Below, piece by piece: positions 50,707 to 58,843 of a DNA stretch of 64,000 nt. Numbering within the stretch: position 1 is the stretch's first letter; each line of letters starts with the position of its first letter. The position numbers and the translations under genes are program-made. The notes beneath the pieces were generated by a model that saw only the letters and a program-made list of their open reading frames with translations, had not been told where the DNA came from and searched no databases. The stretch comes from Pseudomonas quebecensis (GTDB lineage Bacteria > Pseudomonadota > Gammaproteobacteria > Pseudomonadales > Pseudomonadaceae), in assembly GCF_026410085.1 (NCBI RefSeq), contig NZ_CP112866.1, forward strand, positions 3,285,001-3,349,000, read 5' to 3'.

Positions 50707-53154
50707 ATGCTGTTGTTGTGGATACTGGTTCTGGTGGTCGGCATCGCCTACCTGGCACACCGCCGCACCGCGCCCCTGCCCGCTCTGGGCGTGGTCGCCG
50801 TTTACCTGCTGGCGATGGGCGCCTGGAGCCACGCACCAGGCTGGTTGCTGGTGATCCTTTGGGTGCTGCTGGCCGTGGTCGCGGCGCCGCTGCTGCTACC
50901 CGACCTGCGTCGCCAATATTTCACCAAGCCGCTGTTCAGCTGGTTCCAGAAAGTGCTGCCGCCGATGTCCGAAACCGAGCGCGACGCGATCGACGCAGGC
51001 ACCGTATGGTGGGACGGCGAGCTGTTCAGCGGGCGTCCCGACTGGGACAAATTGCTGGCCTACCCCAAGGTGCAGTTGACCGAAGAAGAGCAGGCCTTTA
51101 TCGACGGTCCCACCGAAGAACTCTGTGCAATGGTCAGCGACTGGGAAATCGGCCAGGCCATGGACCTGCCGCCCGCCGCCTGGGAGCACATCAAGACTCA
51201 CGGTTTCTTTGCCCTGATCATTCCCAAGGAATACGGCGGCAAGGGTTTTTCGGCCTACGCCCATTCACAGGTCGCGATGAAGCTCGCCACCCGCAGTGGC
51301 GATCTGGCCTCCACCGTGATGGTACCCAACTCCCTCGGCCCCGCCGAATTGCTGCTGCATTACGGCACCGATGAACAACGCAACCACTACCTGCCGCGCC
51401 TGGCGCGAGGCGACGATATCCCGTGCTTCGCCCTGACCGGACCGCTGGCCGGTTCCGACGCCGGCGCCATGCCCGATACCGGCGTGATCTGCAAAGGTGA
51501 ATGGGAAGGCCAGGAAACCATCGGCCTGCGTCTGAACTGGGAAAAACGCTACATCACCCTTGGTCCGGTCGCGACCCTGCTGGGGCTGGCGTTCAAGGCG
51601 TACGACCCCGACCACCTGTTGGGCGCGGAAGAAGACCTGGGCATCAGCCTGGCCCTGATTCCCACCGACACTCCCGGTGTTGAAATCGGTCGTCGCCATT
51701 TGCCTTTGGGTGCAGCGTTCATGAACGGCCCCAACTCCGGCAAGGACGTGTTTATCCCCCTGAGCTACCTTATCGGCGGTCAGGAAATGCTCGGCAAGGG
51801 TTGGATGATGCTGATGAACTGCCTGTCGGTAGGCCGTTCGATTTCGCTGCCGGCGGTGGGTACAGGCGCGGCGAAGTTCACCAGCCTGGTGACCGGCCAG
51901 TATGCTCAGGTGCGCGAACAGTTCAACGTGCCGCTGTCGGCCTTCGAGGGCATCCAGGAAGCCCTGGCCCGCATAGGCGGCAATGCCTGGCTGATGGACA
52001 GCGCAAGGATGCTGACCGCCAACGCGGTCGACCTGGGCGAGAAACCCTCGGTGCTGTCAGCCATCCTCAAGTATCACCTCACCGAACGTGGTCGTGAATG
52101 CATCGGCCACGCCATGGACGTGCACGGCGGCAAGGGCATCATCATGGGCCCGAACAACTACCTGGGCCGCAGTTGGCAAGGCGCGCCGATCTTCATCACC
52201 GTTGAGGGCGCAAACATCCTGTCGCGCAACCTGATGATCTTCGGTCAGGGCGCCATCCGCTGCCATCCGTTCGTGCTCAAGGAAATGGCGCTGGCCGGAC
52301 GTGAAGACAAAGACCAGGCACTCAAGGAGTTCGACAGCCTGCTGATGCAGCACATCGGCTTCGCCGTCAGCAACGCCGCCAGTACGCTGGTGCTGAACCT
52401 GGGTATCGGCCATTTCGAAAAAGCGCCGGGTAACCGTCTGAGCCAGGGCTACTTCCGTGCCTTGAACCGCCAGGCTGCCGCCTTCGCCCTGCTCGCCGAC
52501 CTGAGCATGATGCTGCTGGGGGGTGAATTGAAACGTCGCGAACGCTTGTCGGCGCGTCTGGGGGATGTGCTGAGTCACATGTACCTGGCATCGGCTGCGC
52601 TCAAGCGTTACCACGACCTGGACTCGCCGGACCACCTGCAACCGCTGTTCGCGTGGGCCATGGAAGAAAGCCTCGGTGAGTCGGAGCGCGCCCTGGATGA
52701 ATTGCTCAGCAATTTCCCGAACAAGGTACTGGGCGGCCTGCTGCGGGTGATTGTATTCCCGTTCGGGCGCCGCCATACCGGCCCATCGGATGCACTGGAT
52801 GCCGAGGTGGCCGCAGTGATCGGCCGCGCCAAAGGCGACCCGACCCTGGAAGAATTACTGGCCGGCTGCTATCGCCCGCAATCGGCGGAAGATCCGGTGG
52901 GCGCCCTGCAACACGCCTACGACCTGCTGAGCGCCAGCCACCCGTTGCAAAAGAAACTGCACACCGCGCTCAAAAGCGGCCAGCTCAAGCCGGCTGCCGG
53001 CGAGCACGCCATCGACGCGGCACTCAATGCCGGCGTGTTGCAAGCGGCTGAAGCGCAAACACTGCGCGACGCCGAAGCGGCACGCCGCAAGGTGATCGAT
53101 GTGGATGATTTCAGCAAGGAAGAACTGGCCCAGGCCGAGGGCAAAGTCCGCTGA
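50707..53154 (+). CDS. fadE: long acyl-CoA dehydrogenase FadE
   Basis: An 815-aa FAD enzyme that makes the trans-2 double bond in the first step of beta-oxidation. Two hydrophobic N-terminal segments (residues 2-60) suggest membrane association. The acyl-CoA dehydrogenase core follows: IIPKEYGGKGFSAYAHSQ, CFALTGPLAGSDAGAMPDTG and MDVHGGKGIIMGPNN. A DUF1974-type C-terminal extension from about residue 500 is what separates FadE from short acyl-CoA dehydrogenases. GGAGG lies seven bases before the ATG at 50707. It is followed by a terminator and a small conserved gene. Confidence 0.94.
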   Translation: MLLLWILVLVVGIAYLAHRRTAPLPALGVVAVYLLAMGAWSHAPGWLLVILWVLLAVVAAPLLLPDLRRQYFTKPLFSWFQKVLPPMSETERDAIDAGTVWWDGELFSGRPDWDKLLAYPKVQLTEEEQAFIDGPTEELCAMVSDWEIGQAMDLPPAAWEHIKTHGFFALIIPKEYGGKGFSAYAHSQVAMKLATRSGDLASTVMVPNSLGPAELLLHYGTDEQRNHYLPRLARGDDIPCFALTGPLAGSDAGAMPDTGVICKGEWEGQETIGLRLNWEKRYITLGPVATLLGLAFKAYDPDHLLGAEEDLGISLALIPTDTPGVEIGRRHLPLGAAFMNGPNSGKDVFIPLSYLIGGQEMLGKGWMMLMNCLSVGRSISLPAVGTGAAKFTSLVTGQYAQVREQFNVPLSAFEGIQEALARIGGNAWLMDSARMLTANAVDLGEKPSVLSAILKYHLTERGRECIGHAMDVHGGKGIIMGPNNYLGRSWQGAPIFITVEGANILSRNLMIFGQGAIRCHPFVLKEMALAGREDKDQALKEFDSLLMQHIGFAVSNAASTLVLNLGIGHFEKAPGNRLSQGYFRALNRQAAAFALLADLSMMLLGGELKRRERLSARLGDVLSHMYLASAALKRYHDLDSPDHLQPLFAWAMEESLGESERALDELLSNFPNKVLGGLLRVIVFPFGRRHTGPSDALDAEVAAVIGRAKGDPTLEELLAGCYRPQSAEDPVGALQHAYDLLSASHPLQKKLHTALKSGQLKPAAGEHAIDAALNAGVLQAAEAQTLRDAEAARRKVIDVDDFSKEELAQAEGKVR

Positions 53155-53173
53155 TACGAGCGGTCATATAATT

Positions 53174-53211
53174 ACGGGCGCATGAGCTATATACTCTCGC
53201 GCCCGTTTTTG
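53174..53211 (+). terminator. terminator of fadE
   Basis: ACGGGCGC and GCGCCCGT form an 8-bp stem around a 17-nt loop, followed by TTTTTGC. It ends only about five bases before the Shine-Dalgarno of the next gene, so the hairpin could also influence translation or act as an attenuator for that gene. Confidence 0.75.
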
Positions 53212-53228
53212 CTTTGAGGACTTATCTC

Positions 53229-53636
53229 GTGTCCAACGTCGTTGCCGATCATCTTGTCTTGCTCGACCACCTGCGCAGCATCCTGGTTGCTGTCGGCGAA
53301 GCCGAACAAGTGCCCGAGGAAAGTCACGCCCTGTTCCTGGAGCGCTTCGACGAATTGCGCGCCCTGCTGCCCATCGACCCGATCGAAAGCCAGTACCTGG
53401 GCCAGGACCTGATGAGTCAGGTCATCCTGCGTTACCCGCAAATTGCCCACCTCGTACCGCGCGACCTGCTGTGGTTCTTCGGCGGCGATTGCCTGCACTT
53501 CATGCCCGACGAAGAACTGGACCTCTACCAAGCGCTGGAAGAACGTCGCTACGAAGCCGAGCAGAACGATGAGCCGTTCGATTGGAACCAGGAAAAACAA
53601 CTGCTGGCCATGCCGGAAGACCAAAGCAAGCACTGA
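53229..53636 (+). CDS. conserved hypothetical protein
   Basis: A 135-aa acidic, helical, cytoplasmic protein (ADHLVLLDHLRSILVAVGEAEQVPEES, later RDLLWFFGGDCLHFMPDEELD). It starts with GTG, with GAGGA eight bases upstream. The position after fadE is conserved in Pseudomonas as I recall it, but the function is not known. The gene is closed by a hairpin terminator shared with the convergent lysR gene. Confidence 0.78.
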   Translation: MSNVVADHLVLLDHLRSILVAVGEAEQVPEESHALFLERFDELRALLPIDPIESQYLGQDLMSQVILRYPQIAHLVPRDLLWFFGGDCLHFMPDEELDLYQALEERRYEAEQNDEPFDWNQEKQLLAMPEDQSKH

Positions 53637-53643
53637 CCTTTCC

Positions 53644-53675
53644 AGGAGCGAGCCCGCTCGCTCCTAACGTTTTTT
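53644..53675 (+). terminator. terminator after the 53229 gene
   Basis: AGGAGCGAG-CCCG-CTCGCTCCT is a 9-bp stem, followed by AACG and six T residues. The T-run overlaps the 3' end of the convergent lysR gene. Confidence 0.8.
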
Positions 53676-54596
53676 CAGGGTCGGCTCCTTGGCCATGCAC
53701 GCCACCAGATAATCAATAAATACCCGCAGTTTGGGTGGCAAATAGCGCGTCGGCGAATGCAGCAGCCACGCCTCGCCGTGGTACGACGCAATAAAATCCC
53801 ACCCCGGCAACACCTGCACCAGATGCCCCTCCTCCAAGGCATGGCGCGCCGTGAAATACGGCAGGCTGCCAATACCCACATGCTGCAACACCGCATCCAG
53901 ACGCACGCCGGTGTGGTTCGCCGCATAGCGCCCGCGCACCGCAACGGTCACGGCCTTGGTGCCCCGGCGAAATTTCCAGCGTGAGTCAGCAGGGGTTTCC
54001 CCCAGATAAATGCAGCTATGCGCCGCCAGATCATGGGGATGGCCCGGCGTACCGTGCTCGGCCAGATACTGCGGTGTCGCACAGAGCAAATGTTCTATCG
54101 GCAACAACTGCCGGCCCACCAGCCCCGGCGGCGGGCTGTCGGTAATGCGGATACTCAGGTCGACGTTGTCATCGATCAGGTCCACATGCCGATCCTCAAG
54201 GATCAGTTGCACATCTACCTGGGGATAGCGTCGCAAAAATTCCGGCATGTGCGGATGCACGACAAACCGACCCACCGCCTTGGGTACGCTGACCCGCACC
54301 AGCCCTTCGGCCTCATGGGTGAACTGGCCACTGATCTCCATCACCGAGCGCGCCGCGTTGACCATCTCCTGGCAGCGCTTGAATACTTCTTCACCGCCTT
54401 CGCTCAGGCGCAGCTTGCGCGTAGTGCGTTGCAGCAGGCGGGTCGCCAGTGCCTGTTCAAGGCGCGAAATACTTCGGCTCACCGCCGAGGGCGAAACGCT
54501 CAGTTGGCGTGCCGCTTCGGAAAAGCTGCCGGCCTCTACCACTTTGACGAACATCGCCATTTCACCCAACAGGGGCAACGGAAGATTAATGCTCAT
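53664..54596 (-). CDS. LysR-family transcriptional regulator
   Basis: A 310-aa LysR regulator: winged HTH at residues 10-70 (EAGSFSEAARQLSVSPSAVSRSISRLEQAL), then a periplasmic-binding-protein-like effector domain of the CrgA/DsdC-like group that contains LVRVSVPKAVGRFVV and ITDSPPPGLVGRQLL. It is divergent from the AlaX-type gene, 89 bp away, a possible target. An ATG at 54611 would add five residues; neither start has a strong Shine-Dalgarno. Confidence 0.88.
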   Translation of the reverse strand: MSINLPLPLLGEMAMFVKVVEAGSFSEAARQLSVSPSAVSRSISRLEQALATRLLQRTTRKLRLSEGGEEVFKRCQEMVNAARSVMEISGQFTHEAEGLVRVSVPKAVGRFVVHPHMPEFLRRYPQVDVQLILEDRHVDLIDDNVDLSIRITDSPPPGLVGRQLLPIEHLLCATPQYLAEHGTPGHPHDLAAHSCIYLGETPADSRWKFRRGTKAVTVAVRGRYAANHTGVRLDAVLQHVGIGSLPYFTARHALEEGHLVQVLPGWDFIASYHGEAWLLHSPTRYLPPKLRVFIDYLVACMAKEPTLKKR

Positions 54597-54685
54597 GACG
54601 CACAGGTCCATTGATAATTGAACGGATTATCACCCATTCCTGCGGTATTTATACTGTCAGCAGAACCTTGATGCGGATGCAGATG

Positions 54686-55312
54686 ATGACCGAACGCCTG
54701 TTTTTTACCCACGACCACCTGAGCGCCGAGCTTGAAGTGTTGAGCTGCACGCCCCACGAAAATCACTTCGCGGTGATCCTGCAATCGACCCTCTTCCATC
54801 CCCAAGGCGGCGGACAGCCGTTCGACACCGGCTGGCTCGGCGAAAGCCACGTGCTGCGTGTCACCCAGGAGGCCGGGCGCGTGGTGCATTATGTCGACCG
54901 CCCTGTGGAGACGGGTCCAATCACCGCAAAGGTCGATGAACAGCGCCGCGCCCTGCACACGCGTCTGCATTCGGCCGGTCACCTGATCGGCAACGTCGGC
55001 GAAACCCTGGGTTGGATGCCGATCAAAGCCCACCACTGGCCGGGCGAAGGCAAAGTGACGTTTATCCGGGGCGAAGCGGCGCAAGCCATGCAGGCCGAAG
55101 CGATTCAACAGCAACTCAGCGAGTGGATCGCCGCCGACTATCCCCGTCATATGGTCGTGGACAACGGCACCCGCGAAGTCGGCTTCGGCGACCTGCCCGC
55201 CTACGCCTGCGGCGGCACGCATGTGCAGACATTGAGCGAATTGGGCCAAGTGAAGATCCTCGCCCTGTCCGAGAAAAAGGGCGCGCTGTCAGTACGTTAC
55301 ACCCTGGATTAA
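54686..55312 (+). CDS. alanyl-tRNA editing protein, AlaX-like
   Basis: A 208-aa trans-editing enzyme that hydrolyses mischarged seryl- or glycyl-tRNA-Ala. The zinc ligands are visible as H and H in RLHSAGHLI and C and H in CGGTHV. The N-terminal part (STLFHPQGGGQPFDTG) is the start of an AlaX type with a short beta-barrel region before the editing core. Three ATGs lie close together; 54686 fits the family start best, and 54683 is almost equivalent. Confidence 0.88.
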   Translation: MTERLFFTHDHLSAELEVLSCTPHENHFAVILQSTLFHPQGGGQPFDTGWLGESHVLRVTQEAGRVVHYVDRPVETGPITAKVDEQRRALHTRLHSAGHLIGNVGETLGWMPIKAHHWPGEGKVTFIRGEAAQAMQAEAIQQQLSEWIAADYPRHMVVDNGTREVGFGDLPAYACGGTHVQTLSELGQVKILALSEKKGALSVRYTLD

Positions 55313-55361
55313 CGCGCGTGCTGCACATGCCGCCTCAAGCGGCGCTCTTGCGTCACACCCT

Positions 55362-56936
55362 TCAAACCGCAATCGCCCCTGCCCGCCCCGGTTCCACCGC
55401 GAACGATTTGAGGGTCGACACCGTTGCCGCCGGATCGCGCGGGTCGCTGATCACGCGCAGGTGCGTGAGCATCTGCCGCTCCTGGACCTCCACCGAAACG
55501 TAGCCGCGCTGGCGACTGTCGAAAAATTTCACATGAGGGTTCATAGGCAGGATCTTGCTGAACGCCTCGTACGGCGGGCCATCGGACGTCACCGAGGTGC
55601 CGACGAATTCGGTGGCAACCACCGGCGAATCCGGGTCGTTGCCATCGACGTGCAGGTCGTTGGCCCAGAACGAATGGATATCACCGCCCCAAAACACCGG
55701 ATTGTTCACGCGGTGGCGCTGGATAGACGCCAGCATCCTTGAGCGGTTGGCCATGTAACCGTCCCAACCATCGGTCCAGCGCCCCGGCTTGTGGTTAGTC
55801 AGGTCGCGCTGGATCAAGGGGGCCACCAGCAGATCCTGGGCAATCACGTTCCACTGCGCCCGGGATTGGGCAAAGCCCTGATCCAGCCACGCCTCTTGCT
55901 GCCAACCCAGCATTGTGCGACCGGGATCGCGCAAGTCGCTGCACGGATTGGTCATTACCCGGCCCTGATGACTGCCATTGGCCAGCACACAGGGCTGCTC
56001 GGAGCGGTATTGCCGGCCATCGAGCACATGGAAACGTGCCAGTCTCCCGTAGTCCAGGCGCCGGTAGATGCGCATGTCGGCGCCCCTGGGCAGGCTGCTG
56101 GTACGCAATGGCATATGTTCGTAATACGCCTGGTAGGCCGCCGCCCGCTGCTGCAGAAATTGCTCCAGCGCAATCTTCGGGTCCTGGGACCAACGGTTGG
56201 CGTAGTCGTTCTGCACCTCGTGATCGTCCCAGGTGGCGACGCTGGGCGCGGCGGCGTGCAAGGCCTGCAGGTCAGGGTCGGTTTTGTACAACGCGTAGCG
56301 GTTGCGATAATCACTGAGGCTTACCGCATTACCGCTGCCATGGGCGCGAAACACCTTGCCAGAGTCCGGCGCGTAGGAACTGTCGTAGATATAGTCGCCC
56401 AGGAAAAACACCAGGTCCGGCTGCTCGGCGGCCAAGTGGCGATACGCACTGAAATAGCCACGCTCCCAATGGGAGCACGAGACAAATCCCACACGCGCCG
56501 ACGTCATTGCCTGCACCGGCGGGGCGGTCCGCGCCTGCCCAACCGGGCTTTGCGCCCCCAGCCCTTCGAACTGATACCAGTACGGTCGCCCCGCCTGCAG
56601 CCCGGCGACCTCCACATGCACCGAATGCGCAAACCGTTCGCTGGTCATGACCTTGCCTTGCCGCACAATGCGCGTCATCCCGACATCGCTGGCCACTCGC
56701 CAACGTACCGGTACCGCGCGGCTCAATCCTCCACGGCCGTCCACAGCATTGAACAACGGGGCCAGCCGCGTCCAGATCACAAAGCCATCCGGCAGCGGGT
56801 CACCCGAGGCCACCCCGAGGGTAAACGGATAATCCACCCCGGCGCTTCGTGTATACGGGCTGAGGATCGAAAATGTAGTAGCAACCGCGAGCCCGGCCAG
56901 CACCCGACGTCGGCCGTGATCGACCGAGCCACTCAT
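55362..56936 (-). CDS. phoD: PhoD-family alkaline phosphatase/phosphodiesterase
   Basis: A 524-aa secreted enzyme with a Tat signal (GRRRVLAGLAVATTF, twin arginines near residue 9-11). PhoD-type active-site segments are present: VSCSHWERGYFSAY, FFLGDYIYDSSY, WDDHEVQNDYA, LDGRQYRSEQPC and WGGDIHSFWAND, supplying the Ca/Fe ligands. It removes phosphate from monoesters and diesters outside the cytoplasm. Its ATG overlaps the end of the acetyltransferase gene, so both belong to one transcript. I could not find a clean PhoB box upstream of 57487. Confidence 0.92.
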   Translation of the reverse strand: MSGSVDHGRRRVLAGLAVATTFSILSPYTRSAGVDYPFTLGVASGDPLPDGFVIWTRLAPLFNAVDGRGGLSRAVPVRWRVASDVGMTRIVRQGKVMTSERFAHSVHVEVAGLQAGRPYWYQFEGLGAQSPVGQARTAPPVQAMTSARVGFVSCSHWERGYFSAYRHLAAEQPDLVFFLGDYIYDSSYAPDSGKVFRAHGSGNAVSLSDYRNRYALYKTDPDLQALHAAAPSVATWDDHEVQNDYANRWSQDPKIALEQFLQQRAAAYQAYYEHMPLRTSSLPRGADMRIYRRLDYGRLARFHVLDGRQYRSEQPCVLANGSHQGRVMTNPCSDLRDPGRTMLGWQQEAWLDQGFAQSRAQWNVIAQDLLVAPLIQRDLTNHKPGRWTDGWDGYMANRSRMLASIQRHRVNNPVFWGGDIHSFWANDLHVDGNDPDSPVVATEFVGTSVTSDGPPYEAFSKILPMNPHVKFFDSRQRGYVSVEVQERQMLTHLRVISDPRDPAATVSTLKSFAVEPGRAGAIAV

Positions 56937-57487
56937 ACCCTGGCCTCCCAGTCAGCGCGCAACGTGGCGAACACCAGCATGTCTTCATGCACACCGTTCT
57001 TGAGAAACGCGCCGCGCAGGCACCCCTCGTAGCACAGGCCGATGTTCTCCATGACCCGCGCCGATTCTTTATTACGGCTGAAGCACTGACTGCCCACGCG
57101 GTGCAGTCCCAATGCCTCGAAGCCATACGCCATCAACGCGCTGGCAGCCTCAGCCGCAAACCCTTGGTTACGCTCAGACGCCGCTACCCAGCCGCCCAAG
57201 TGCCCATACCCGTGGGCCGTGTTGATGCGCAGACTGACGACGCCGATCAACCCATCGTCGTCGCGCCGATGCATGCCCAGGCTCAGCAACCCCGTAGCGC
57301 GAAATTTTTCCTGCATCCCCTCGATAAATTCCTGCGCGGTTTGCAGCGTATAGGGCGACGGCATACTCGCCGTGTTCTCGGCGATGTTCGGCCCGTTGGC
57401 CAGCTCGCACAACCGCTCGGCCTGGTGCGGTTTCAGCACACGCAACAGTAAGCGCGGGGTCGACAGGTGTGGCAATTGGTTACTCAT
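56933..57487 (-). CDS. GNAT acetyltransferase, RimJ/RimL type
   Basis: A 184-aa acetyl-CoA-dependent N-acetyltransferase. The start LSTPRLLLRVL and the acetyl-CoA loop AASERNQGFAAEAASALMAYGF, followed by the strand/helix CFSRNKESARVMENIGL, match the RimJ/RimL group. It lies upstream of phoD with a 4-bp overlap, but no functional link with phosphate is evident. Confidence 0.88.
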   Translation of the reverse strand: MSNQLPHLSTPRLLLRVLKPHQAERLCELANGPNIAENTASMPSPYTLQTAQEFIEGMQEKFRATGLLSLGMHRRDDDGLIGVVSLRINTAHGYGHLGGWVAASERNQGFAAEAASALMAYGFEALGLHRVGSQCFSRNKESARVMENIGLCYEGCLRGAFLKNGVHEDMLVFATLRADWEARV

Positions 57488-57677
57488 TCCCAGAGGCCCT
57501 CGATGTAAATTTTCTGAGAATGCGCAGCTTGTATTTCAATTCTGTGAAGCTCTGAAAATGACCGGTAAGTCTTCTGTAAGACGCGTCCTAGAGCCGTCAA
57601 AACGTCAATTAAAGTTAACCGTTCGGTCATTTTTGCTTGTTAGCGTGTCGCCCCTAATTCAATAACGGGGTAAGGGA

Positions 57678-58085
57678 ATGAGAACCTGGGACGAACCGAA
57701 AAAACGCAAGGCGCACATCGAATTGATCCCGATGATCGACGTGATGATGTTCCTCCTGGTGTTTTTCGTACTCGTGAGTCTGAACGTGATTCCGGCCCTC
57801 GGTATGAAGACTCAACTCCCCAGCGCCAGTAGCTCGCAGCAGCTCAAGCCGCAGAATAAATTCATCCTGACCCTGGGCCTGGAAGGTCAGTTGCAACTCG
57901 ACGGCAAGGCCATTGCGGTGGATGCCCTGGTGCCGGCGTTGAAAGCTGCGCAAAAGCCCGACGCGAAGTCGACCATCATCGTTAACAGTGACAAGGGCGT
58001 GGACGTCGCGCGCCTGGTGGAGGTGATGGACACCCTGCGCCTGGGTGGCTTCACCTCCGTGTCCATTGCCACGCGTAAGTCCTGA
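57678..58085 (+). CDS. exbD: ExbD/TolR-family proton-channel subunit
   Basis: A 135-aa protein with one transmembrane helix (about 20-40) whose Asp in LIPMIDVMMFLLVFFVLVS is the essential proton-carrying residue. A short periplasmic domain follows. It energises TonB together with ExbB, which here is encoded four genes later after the receptor. GTAAGGGA gives the Shine-Dalgarno. It is the first gene of the Ton cluster, two bases before tonB. Confidence 0.9.
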   Translation: MRTWDEPKKRKAHIELIPMIDVMMFLLVFFVLVSLNVIPALGMKTQLPSASSSQQLKPQNKFILTLGLEGQLQLDGKAIAVDALVPALKAAQKPDAKSTIIVNSDKGVDVARLVEVMDTLRLGGFTSVSIATRKS

Positions 58086-58087
58086 CT

Positions 58088-58819
58088 ATGTACGTTCTGT
58101 TTCGTGCGCGCCAACTGCTGGGCAGTGTCCCGGCCGTGATCGCCCTGGTGCTGATTGCCCTGGGTATTCAGTCCCAGACCTTGAAGGTCGAGCCGGTGTA
58201 TGACGAGTCGGCAGTCGAGCTCGCCCTGGTCGAACCCGAACCGGAGCCCGAGCCGCCAGTGATCCCGGAACCGGTGGCTGAGCCGCCACCGCCGGTGATC
58301 GAGGAAGCGGACGCCGAGCCGGCGCCCCCGCCTCCACCGCCTAAACCGTTGCCAAAACCCGAACCCAAGCCCAAGCCCAAACCGCTGCCCAAACCGGTAG
58401 TGGCGAAAGCCGCGCCTGCTCCGCCCCCGGTTGCCGCCGCCAAACCGGCGCCAGCGGTAACCGCCCCCGCGGCAGCTGCACCGGCACCACCCGCGCCGCC
58501 GAAAGTCGACGGCCAAGCCTTGGAGGGTGGCTATCTCAAGGGCCTGCGCAACGAGCTGGACACGTACAAGCAGTACCCCACCGGCCGCCAGGCGTCTCTC
58601 GAACGCCCCAGCGGCGAGGTAGTGGTCTGGCTGCTGGTGGATCGCCAGGGCCGTGTTCTGGATTCCGGCCTGCAGACCCAGGCGTCGAGCATGTTGCTCA
58701 ACCGGGCCGCCACCAACAGCTTGCGGCGTATCAAGCAAGTCAAGCCGTTCCCCGAGCAAGCCTTCGGGGGCCGCAATGAGCAGCGCTTCACCGCCACCTT
58801 CAACTACAGCGTGCAATAA
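58088..58819 (+). CDS. tonB: TonB energy-transducing protein
   Basis: A 243-aa TonB: one N-terminal membrane helix (about 13-30), a long Pro/Glu/Lys-rich spacer (about 45-140, with PEPEPEPP and KPLPKPEPKPKPKP type repeats) that spans the periplasm, and a C-terminal receptor-binding domain (GEVVVWLLVDRQGRVLDSG and FTATFNYSVQ). The helix lacks the SHLS motif of E. coli TonB. It is dedicated, by position, to the receptor encoded next, 24 bp downstream. Confidence 0.92.
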   Translation: MYVLFRARQLLGSVPAVIALVLIALGIQSQTLKVEPVYDESAVELALVEPEPEPEPPVIPEPVAEPPPPVIEEADAEPAPPPPPPKPLPKPEPKPKPKPLPKPVVAKAAPAPPPVAAAKPAPAVTAPAAAAPAPPAPPKVDGQALEGGYLKGLRNELDTYKQYPTGRQASLERPSGEVVVWLLVDRQGRVLDSGLQTQASSMLLNRAATNSLRRIKQVKPFPEQAFGGRNEQRFTATFNYSVQ

Positions 58820-58843
58820 GCACCCGACACCAGGACGACACTG

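Noticed and set aside
57541..57590. Possible PhoB box before the phoD and Ton transcripts
   Set aside because: CTGTGAA and CTGAAAA-like units are present, but neither the spacing nor the second repeat fits CTGTCAT-N4-CTGTCAT.
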